Source of the DNA: JABDOU01 sp041609995
Lineage (GTDB): Bacteria; Actinomycetota; Acidimicrobiia; Spongiisociales; SHLN01
Length of the DNA: 10,435 nucleotides
Assembly (NCBI GenBank): GCA_041609995.1
Contig: JBFIPU010000093.1
Coordinates: 1-10,435, forward strand
Direction: 5' to 3'
The notes beneath the pieces were generated by a model. It had not been told where the DNA came from, did no database searches, and worked only from the letters and a program-made list of their open reading frames with translations. A program made the position numbers and the translations under genes. This document shows, one piece after another, positions 5,892 through 10,435 of this stretch (positions are counted from its first letter, which is position 1; each line of letters starts with the position of its first letter).

Positions 5892-6284
5892 TCAGGAGCG
5901 GTTTGCCGCCGTCTTGATGGCGTCCACTACTTCTTCAGCGGAGGCGCCAGGGCCGAGGATGGCGGTGATTCCGGCTTCTTCGAGGGCCTCGATGTCCTGG
6001 TCGGGGATGATGCCGCCGAGGATGACTGGGATCTCGAGGCCGGCGTCTCTCACTGCCTTGACCATGCGGGGGGCCAGTGTGAGGTGGCCGGCATTGTGAA
6101 TGGAGATGCCGATGGCGTCGGCGTCCTCCTGTTCGGCGACGGCGACGATGTGCTCGGTGGTCTGGCGCAAGCCCAGGTAGATGACCTCCATGCCGGCGTC
6201 CCGCAGCATCCGGGCCACCACCCGCAGGCCGCGGTCGTGCCCGTCGAATCCGATCTTGGCGAGCACCACCCGGATGGGTGTCAC
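5892..6284 (-). CDS. Acyl-CoA mutase small subunit, cobalamin-binding domain
   Basis: 130 aa, a free-standing B12-binding domain like IcmB or the C-terminal part of methylmalonyl-CoA mutase. It binds adenosylcobalamin and pairs with the large subunit encoded just upstream to rearrange the carbon skeleton of an acyl-CoA. Seen: KIGFDGHDRG (10-19) with DxHxxG and the axial ligand His16, GISIHNAGHLTL (59-70), GGIIPDQD (90-97) and GPGAS (111-115). The usual SxL motif reads Ser61-Ile-His63, so the Leu is replaced. The start is GTG 6282-6284, 10 nt after the large-subunit stop, with no Shine-Dalgarno and no nearby alternative, so translation is probably coupled. The two genes form an operon. Binding-domain assignment is firm; substrate depends on the large subunit. 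Confidence 0.93.
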   Translation of the reverse strand: MTPIRVVLAKIGFDGHDRGLRVVARMLRDAGMEVIYLGLRQTTEHIVAVAEQEDADAIGISIHNAGHLTLAPRMVKAVRDAGLEIPVILGGIIPDQDIEALEEAGITAILGPGASAEEVVDAIKTAANRS

Positions 6285-6294
6285 CGGGGGGCGC

Positions 6295-7965
6295 TCACAG
6301 AATCTGGGGCTCGACGTAGGTGCCGAACACGTCTTCGAGGGCTGCCACGATTTCGCCCTCGGTGGCCATGGCGCGGGCCGCTTCGATCATGGCCGGCATG
6401 GTGTTGGTGGTCGGTTCTGCGGCGGCCGCGACCAGGCCGGCCAGGGCCGACGCGACAGTGGTTTCGTCACGATCCTGCTTCACCTCCGCCAGTCGTTTGA
6501 GCTGGTAACGCTCGGTCTCCTGCTCGATCCGCAGCAGGTTGCCGGGACCCGTGTCTCCCTCGGTGAAGGCATTCACTCCCACCACGATCCGACGGCCGGA
6601 GTTGATCTTCTTCTCGTACTCGTAGGCGGCCTCGGCGATCGAGCGCACGTAATACCCGTCCTCGATTCCGGCATAGGCCCCCTCCAGCATGGACCCGGTG
6701 CCGAGGCGGTCGACATGCCCGAAGATCTCTTCGGCCCGACGTTCCATCTCGTCGGTCATCCACTCCACGTAGGCCGACCCACCGAGCGGGTCGATCACGT
6801 CTGGCGCCCCGGTCTCGTGGGCGATGATCTGCTGGGTGCGGAGGGCAATGCGGGCGGCGTCTTCGGTGGGGAGCGCCAGCGCCTCGTCGAAGCTGTCGGT
6901 GTGCAGGCTCTGGGTTCCGCCCAACACGCCGGCGAGGGCCTGGATCGCTACCCGGGCGATGTTGATCTCCGGCTGTTGAGCGGTGAGCGAGACGCCGGCC
7001 GTCTGGGTGTGAAACCGGCATTTCATGCTGCGCTCGTCCTTGGCCCCGTAACGCTCTTTCAGCCAGCGGGCCCAGATGCGGCGGGCGGCCCGGAACTTGC
7101 CGATTTCTTCGAAGAAGTCGCTGTGGCTGTTGAAGAAGAAGCTGAGCCGGGGAGCAAAATCATCCACATCGAGCCCGGCGGCGATGGCCGCTTCCACATA
7201 GGCAAAGCCGTTCCCCAGGGTGAACGCCAGCTCCTGGGCCGCGGTCGACCCGGCCTCCCGGATGTGGTATCCGCTGATGGAAATCGGGTGCCAGCGGGGC
7301 ATCTCGGCCGAGGTGAAGCGCATGAGGTCGGTGATGAGCCGCATCGACGGCCGGGGTGGGAATATGTACTCCTTCTGCGCCTGGTATTCCTTGAGGATGT
7401 CGTTCTGGATGGTGCCGGCCAGTTGCGAGCGTCCCACCCCGTTTTCCTCCGCCACGGCGATGTACATCGACATGGCGACGTTGGCTGGACCGTTGATCGT
7501 CATCGAGGTCGATACGCCACTCAGGTCGATACCGGCGAACAGGTCACGCATGTCGGCCAGCGTGTCGATGGCGACCCCGGCCCTGCCCACTTCGCCTTCC
7601 GACCACTCGTGGTCGGAATCGCGACCCATCAGGGTCGGCATGTCGAAGGCGGTGGACAGGCCCGTCCCCCCGTGGCGCAGGATCTCCTTGAATCGGGCGT
7701 TGGTGTCCTCGGCGGTGCCGAAGCCCGCAAACATCCGCATGGTCCACAGGCGCGAGCGGTACATGCTCGGATACGGCCCGCGGGTGAAGGGGTACTGACC
7801 CGGGTAGGGAACGTCGCCGTAGACGGGCTCGACGGGAACGCCCGACATGGTCTCGAAGTCGGCGTCGCGTAGCCGGGCCGCCTCGTAGGCCTGCCGCCAT
7901 GCGCTCTTGGCAGCAGCCTCCGAAGACTTCGCCTGGCCTGCCTCTGGTACGGGGTCGCCGCTCAT
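6295..7965 (-). CDS. Acyl-CoA mutase large (catalytic) subunit, isobutyryl-CoA-mutase-like pocket
   Basis: 556 aa, the length of an IcmA-type TIM-barrel subunit lacking the B12 domain. Seen: RSRLWTMRMFAGFG (70-83), FDMPTLMGRDSD (107-118), TIQNDILKEYQAQKEY (185-200), SGYHIREAGSTAAQEL (231-246, with His234 at the position of MCM His244), and RFHTQTAGVSLTAQQPEIN (317-335). Propionibacterial methylmalonyl-CoA mutase uses Tyr89 and Arg207 to hold the carboxylate; here the positions are Phe79 and Gln197, as in isobutyryl-CoA mutase (Phe80/Gln198). The predicted reaction is therefore isobutyryl-CoA to n-butyryl-CoA or a similar uncharged acyl group (valine or fatty-acid metabolism), though such proteins are often annotated as MCM. 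ATG 7963-7965 has a TACTAT box 7 nt upstream. The small-subunit gene follows after 10 nt. A MeaB-like start lies at the window end. Confidence 0.93.
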   Translation of the reverse strand: MSGDPVPEAGQAKSSEAAAKSAWRQAYEAARLRDADFETMSGVPVEPVYGDVPYPGQYPFTRGPYPSMYRSRLWTMRMFAGFGTAEDTNARFKEILRHGGTGLSTAFDMPTLMGRDSDHEWSEGEVGRAGVAIDTLADMRDLFAGIDLSGVSTSMTINGPANVAMSMYIAVAEENGVGRSQLAGTIQNDILKEYQAQKEYIFPPRPSMRLITDLMRFTSAEMPRWHPISISGYHIREAGSTAAQELAFTLGNGFAYVEAAIAAGLDVDDFAPRLSFFFNSHSDFFEEIGKFRAARRIWARWLKERYGAKDERSMKCRFHTQTAGVSLTAQQPEINIARVAIQALAGVLGGTQSLHTDSFDEALALPTEDAARIALRTQQIIAHETGAPDVIDPLGGSAYVEWMTDEMERRAEEIFGHVDRLGTGSMLEGAYAGIEDGYYVRSIAEAAYEYEKKINSGRRIVVGVNAFTEGDTGPGNLLRIEQETERYQLKRLAEVKQDRDETTVASALAGLVAAAAEPTTNTMPAMIEAARAMATEGEIVAALEDVFGTYVEPQIL

Positions 7966-7972
7966 GGATTAC

Positions 7973-7978
7973 ATAGTA
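7973..7978 (-). promoter_or_regulatory. Mutase operon promoter -10 (TACTAT), leaderless type
   Basis: Minus-strand TACTAT ends 7 nt before ATG 7965, with no Shine-Dalgarno between. The spacing puts the transcript start at the ATG. No obvious -35. It is separated from the upstream DUF6458 gene by a strong hairpin, which supports an independent transcript. Confidence 0.5.
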
Positions 7979-8023
7979 CGGAGGAAACCGTCCACGAAGG
8001 CCGGCTCACGAGTTTCCCCTCCG

Positions 8024-8066
8024 CGCACCCGACCGGCTGCTGGGCACCAGGAACCGGTCGGGTGCG
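8024..8066. terminator. Long-stem hairpin between DUF6458 gene and mutase operon
   Basis: A perfect 13-bp GC-rich stem (8024-8036 with 8054-8066, core GCACCCGACCGG), enclosing a second small hairpin CTGG/CCAG (8040-8043 with 8047-8050). It lies 20 nt past the DUF6458 stop on the minus strand. No U-tract follows, but this is the strongest inverted repeat in the window and fits a Rho-independent-like terminator of a high-GC actinobacterium. A protein-binding operator is the alternative. Confidence 0.65.
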
Positions 8067-8085
8067 GTCGGGGTGGGTGGGCAGA

Positions 8086-8322
8086 TCAGACGGTCGTGGT
8101 CCGACGGTCTTCCACCACGGTGCGGCCGTCGTCGGAGACGTGGCGCTCGGTATGCGAACGAAAGCCGAACGCTCCCTGGGCCAACGAGACAATCAGGCCG
8201 ATGACACCCACGCCCATCAAAATGTATCCGATGGTCACGAGGTCGGCGCCCTCGACGCTGTCGGCGATCGCGAACGCGAGGATTGCGCCCAGCGCCAGGA
8301 ATACCAGGCTGACAACACCCAT
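8086..8322 (-). CDS. DUF6458 small membrane protein, two transmembrane segments
   Basis: 78 aa. Two hydrophobic helices (about residues 4-22 and 29-49) are joined by a short acidic loop (DSVEGAD), followed by a charged tail rich in Arg, Asp and Thr (54-78). The pattern, with GYILMGVGVIGLI in helix 2, matches the DUF6458 family that is widespread in actinobacteria; its function is unknown. The start ATG 8320-8322 is fixed by AAGGAG 8 nt upstream, the only clear Shine-Dalgarno among the genes whose start is visible. The gene stands alone between tadG and the mutase operon, with a strong hairpin after its stop. Confidence 0.85.
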   Translation of the reverse strand: MGVVSLVFLALGAILAFAIADSVEGADLVTIGYILMGVGVIGLIVSLAQGAFGFRSHTERHVSDDGRTVVEDRRTTTV

Positions 8323-8330
8323 TCTTGCAA

Positions 8331-8336
8331 CTCCTT
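8331..8336 (-). promoter_or_regulatory. Shine-Dalgarno AAGGAG of the DUF6458 gene
   Basis: AAGGAG on the minus strand, 8 nt before ATG 8322. It sets the start and contrasts with the leaderless-type starts of neighbouring genes. The 140-bp gap upstream (8323-8462) also holds an inverted repeat GGTAC/GTACC (8347-8351 and 8362-8366) and an 11-bp direct repeat CTTGGTTTGGT (8334-8344 and 8441-8451). No -10 could be assigned with confidence. Confidence 0.8.
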
Positions 8337-8462
8337 GGTTTGGTTCGGTACTCGATATTTGGTACCCGGTTTGCGCGTGCTGTACCCACGGAGCGTGAGA
8401 TTCAAACCCGGCGCACCGTCACTGAAGGGCGAAAGTGTTGCTTGGTTTGGTGGTGCTTCCTG

Positions 8463-9785
8463 TCAGCGGAGGCCGACGCTGGCGGGTCGTACGCCGCTCC
8501 CGGCGTCTCCCGAGCGGGAGAGGACGATCGGGGTCGGGGGAAGGACGAACGAGGTGATTTGTTCCAGCCGATCGTCGACTGTCACCAACCCGTTGCCTCC
8601 GGGGCTGATGACCTCCGTGGGGAAGCCCAGCCGGTGGACGAAGACCGGCCGGAAGCCCGCGATGGTCCGGGGATCGCTTCCAGTCGGCGGAGTTACCTCG
8701 TTGAACACCATCACGACTCCGAATCGTGGGGAGTCGAGAATGGAGGTGGAGAACAGCTCGCCCGAGGTCCACGCATTCAGGCATCCGGACATGGCAACGG
8801 CGGCCGCATCCTCGGCCATGGCACCGATGATGGCCGGATCACAGCCGGGGGTCGTGTTGGGGATCAGATAGTCCCACAGCGGTACGTTGTCCACCTGGTA
8901 GACAGTGCCAACGATCCTGACCTGACGCTTCGGATTGCTTCCCCGGGTCAAGAGACCGGGCGTTCCGGGCAGGAGCGACGAACCCATGATCATGCCCTCG
9001 GCCGCTTCCTTGTCGAAACCGCCCGAGTCGGTCATGACCTGATTGGGCCGATAGTTGTAACACGCCTCGGAAATCACCGGGTCGGCCGCCGTCTTGATGC
9101 CGAGGGGGTGGTCGATGCCCGTCAGCAGGTTCTCGATCAGGTTGTCGGATTTGGAACCGGCGCACGCCCGCGTGTAGCGGAGACTTTCGATCGAGCCGAA
9201 GTTCCCAGAGGTGGGTCCGGTGCAGGGAAGCAGCGCATGGCCGCCGGGAGGGTTCTTCAAACAGTTCTCGCCGACGGGGGTACCAGGCGCCATGCCGAAG
9301 GGCAGCACGGGCAGCGGCTCGACCTCCACCATGGAGACCGCGCTCGACTGCAAGGTGTCGACCCCGATGATGTGGGCGAACAACGTGTTGAATTGCTGTT
9401 CGGGGACCTTCACCCGCAGGCGACCGGCCATTCGATTCACGCTGATGCATTCGGAGCCCAGCAACGGCACGAAACCGGCCGGCCGGTCCGGGTCGCTGCA
9501 CGTAGCCCACTGTGCATCCCACTCCGGGTCGGAATAGTCGTTGATCAGGTTGGCGCGGGCGAGACGCAGCACCTCGTCGCGCATGTCCATTTCGGGACGG
9601 TAGAACTCCAGGCCGCCGCCGAGGGCGGCGGCGTCTGCCGCGTCCTGGGCAGACCGCCGGATGTTGTAGAGGTATCCCAGGTCGATGGACAGGGCCAGAA
9701 ATGCGAAGAGTGCCGTCAGGGCGATCGCGATGAACGGCAAGATTGTTCCACTGTCATCCCGAGTGGCAATGGTTCGCCGGCTCAT
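8463..9785 (-). CDS. TadG-like pilus-assembly/secreted protein with N-terminal anchor
   Basis: 440 aa. Residues 11-58 are a Flp pilus-assembly TadE/G-like N-terminus: Gly13, a hydrophobic helix at about 15-37, then SIDLGYLYNIRRSAQDAADAAAL (33-55). The remaining 380 residues should lie outside the membrane and contain eight cysteines (96, 113, 175, 188, 208, 242, 315, 335), enough for four disulfides; no other domain is recognised. In tad systems TadG is a minor envelope-anchored component needed for pilus assembly; here the role is inferred. The frame is open to 9998, but ATG 9785 is chosen because it overlaps the stop of the tadE-like gene (ATGA), directly precedes the conserved region, and the upstream translation is Arg-rich and unlike the family. 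It forms a two-gene operon with tadE. Confidence 0.85.
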   Translation of the reverse strand: MSRRTIATRDDSGTILPFIAIALTALFAFLALSIDLGYLYNIRRSAQDAADAAALGGGLEFYRPEMDMRDEVLRLARANLINDYSDPEWDAQWATCSDPDRPAGFVPLLGSECISVNRMAGRLRVKVPEQQFNTLFAHIIGVDTLQSSAVSMVEVEPLPVLPFGMAPGTPVGENCLKNPPGGHALLPCTGPTSGNFGSIESLRYTRACAGSKSDNLIENLLTGIDHPLGIKTAADPVISEACYNYRPNQVMTDSGGFDKEAAEGMIMGSSLLPGTPGLLTRGSNPKRQVRIVGTVYQVDNVPLWDYLIPNTTPGCDPAIIGAMAEDAAAVAMSGCLNAWTSGELFSTSILDSPRFGVVMVFNEVTPPTGSDPRTIAGFRPVFVHRLGFPTEVISPGGNGLVTVDDRLEQITSFVLPPTPIVLSRSGDAGSGVRPASVGLR

Positions 9786-10198
9786 GGGCAGGTTCGGGTT
9801 CCACCCGACCAACCGGCCGGTGCTTCGAGTCGCATCTCGACCCGGGATTCGATGTCGGCGGGCAGCGCTCCGTCGAACAAGCCGGTGATCGAAACGGTCG
9901 GTCGCGAGACGACCACCGTGGCCAGGTCGCCCACGTCGGGGCCAGTGCGGGAGAGCGTGACCTCGCCTTGGACCGAACTCAGCTCCAACCGGTCGCACGT
10001 TGCCACGGCGATCTGATCCAGTGTGCCATGATCGATCGAGGCGAGGCGGACGCCTTCGCGGCTGGCGTGGCGCACCTCGAGATGCTGGGACATCAGGTAT
10101 CCGAACTCGACGGTTCCGAAAATGAGCGCGATCAACAGGGGGAGCACGATGGCGAACTCCAATATGGCTGCGCCGGCCTCATTGTCTTCTCTGGGCAC
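9782..10198 (-). CDS. TadE-like pseudopilin
   Basis: 138 aa. The TadE domain is clear: GAAILEFAIVLPLLIALIFG at 9-28, followed by EFGYLMSQHLEVRHASREGV. Gly9 with Glu14-Phe15 fits the type IVb prepilin pattern G-x4-E-[FY], so processing by a TadV-type peptidase just after Gly9 is possible. One membrane helix spans about 11-33; the rest should be outside, with two cysteines (68 and 137) that could pair. The start is GTG 10196-10198; GAAGGG 11 nt upstream is at best a weak ribosome site. It overlaps tadG by 4 nt. No other tad genes (tadA, B, C, Z, cpaB, prepilin) are in the window, and the gene upstream is divergent, so this pair stands apart from any main tad locus. Confidence 0.87.
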   Translation of the reverse strand: MPREDNEAGAAILEFAIVLPLLIALIFGTVEFGYLMSQHLEVRHASREGVRLASIDHGTLDQIAVATCDRLELSSVQGEVTLSRTGPDVGDLATVVVSRPTVSITGLFDGALPADIESRVEMRLEAPAGWSGGTRTCP

Positions 10199-10222
10199 GT
10201 CAGTGCCGCCCTTCTGGAACCT

Positions 10223-10237
10223 GCCGATAATGTCGGC
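10223..10237. other. Short inverted repeat upstream of the tadE-like gene
   Basis: GCCGA (10223-10227) and TCGGC (10233-10237) flank TAATG, 24 nt before the tadE start on the minus strand. It could be a leader hairpin or an operator; it is short enough to be chance. The remaining 185-bp divergent gap (10199-10383) shows no other gene or clear signal except the -10 box at 10371. Confidence 0.2.
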
Positions 10238-10370
10238 GTAGAGCGCCTTTTCCTTGAGGTGCCGCGGGTGCGCGAGCTCTGGTCCGCTCCTATCTCACGG
10301 CGTGCGGGGAAACATGCTTGCCGGGGGTTCCGGAATGGTCGTCAATCGGTCACCGCCGGCGACTGACTCC

Positions 10371-10376
10371 TAATCT
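10371..10376 (+). promoter_or_regulatory. -10 box (TAATCT) of the right-edge gene, leaderless type
   Basis: TAATCT fits TANNNT and ends exactly 7 nt before GTG 10384, the same geometry as rpiB and the mutase operon. No Shine-Dalgarno, no obvious -35. It favours GTG 10384 over ATG 10393 as the start. Confidence 0.45.
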
Positions 10377-10383
10377 CGTCCTG

Positions 10384-10435
10384 GTGCATGAGATGTTGAA
10401 AGCCGCTGTGGCCGGAGATCGTCGGGCGCTGGCGC
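10384..10435 (+). CDS. Start of a probable MeaB/ArgK-type G-protein chaperone gene, cut by the window edge
   Basis: Only 17 residues are visible: start, HEMLKAAVAGDRRALA. The pattern AGDRRALA close to the N-terminus is typical of MeaB-family GTPases, which load and protect B12-dependent acyl-CoA mutases. The presence of mutase large and small subunits 2.4 kb away on the opposite strand supports this. GTG 10384 is preferred to ATG 10393 because a TAATCT box lies 7 nt before it. The rival reading is an ECF sigma factor, whose N-termini can carry a similar AGDRRA motif. The P-loop that would decide lies outside the window. Confidence 0.5.
   Translation, partial: MHEMLKAAVAGDRRALA

Noticed and set aside
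5546..6099. Overlapping plus-strand reading frames running through the 53-bp repeats, with repeated peptides such as GVWGASAAPG
   Set aside because: The unit length of 53 is not a multiple of 3, so the same peptide recurs in different frames; the frames also run into the antisense of the mutase small subunit. This is repeat DNA, not a protein gene.
6181..7872. 563-aa open frame on the plus strand opposite the mutase large subunit
   Set aside because: It is antisense to a gene with clear family motifs across its whole length; long antisense frames are a by-product of GC-rich codon use.
9786..9998. N-terminal extension of TadG to 9998
   Set aside because: The added translation is Arg-rich and lies over the tadE-like gene in another frame; the ATGA overlap at 9782-9785 is the typical operon start.
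8325..10016. 563-aa open frame on the plus strand opposite tadG
   Set aside because: Antisense to the TadG-like gene, with no recognisable domain; the equal length to the other antisense frame is coincidence.
10388..10399. ATG at 10388 as a start at the right edge
   Set aside because: The frame reads ATG AGA TGT TGA and ends at once.

Overview
The window is gene-dense, high-GC bacterial chromosome that reads as a free-living actinobacterium, possibly of the Acidimicrobiia type (class-level placement is inference). Pointers are a MurA with Asp in place of the fosfomycin-target Cys, a DUF6458 membrane protein typical of actinobacteria, a two-subunit B12-dependent acyl-CoA mutase, and start codons preceded at 6-9 nt by a TANNNT -10 box without Shine-Dalgarno, as in leaderless actinobacterial transcripts. 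There is no sign of phage, IS or plasmid genes.

Left part (1-3415). The 3' part of an SGNH/GDSL hydrolase (+) converges on a 592-aa fusion protein (-), and the two stop codons share one CTAG. The fusion joins an unknown N-terminal region, a Nfu N-terminal-like domain, HEAT repeats resembling the CvfC/YpgR family, and a complete 6-phosphogluconolactonase. A small alpha/beta hydrolase (+) starts only 26 bp from the fusion gene, divergently. It ends before a hairpin shared with convergent rpiB.

Middle (3416-5891). rpiB (-) and murA (+) diverge across 73 bp. murA is followed by a small Nfu-type Fe-S protein (+). Beyond it lie two tight stem-loops and three copies of a 53-bp tandem repeat filling a 246-bp convergent gap.

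Right part (5892-10435). Everything is on the minus strand until the edge: tadE-like and tadG-like pilus-assembly genes (ATGA overlap), a DUF6458 gene with a good Shine-Dalgarno, a long-stem terminator, then the large and small subunits of a split acyl-CoA mutase whose two substrate-pocket residues look isobutyryl-CoA-like. At the right edge a divergent plus-strand gene begins; its first 17 residues resemble the start of MeaB, the G-protein chaperone of such mutases.

Functional links: 6PGL and RpiB are both pentose-phosphate enzymes; the mutase subunits and the putative MeaB would form one B12-dependent module; the Nfu_N-like domain and the CxxC Nfu domain, normally one protein, sit in two separate genes. 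The points most worth following are the Nfu_N-HEAT-6PGL fusion, the series of leaderless-type promoters, the 53-bp repeat array, and the mutase specificity.
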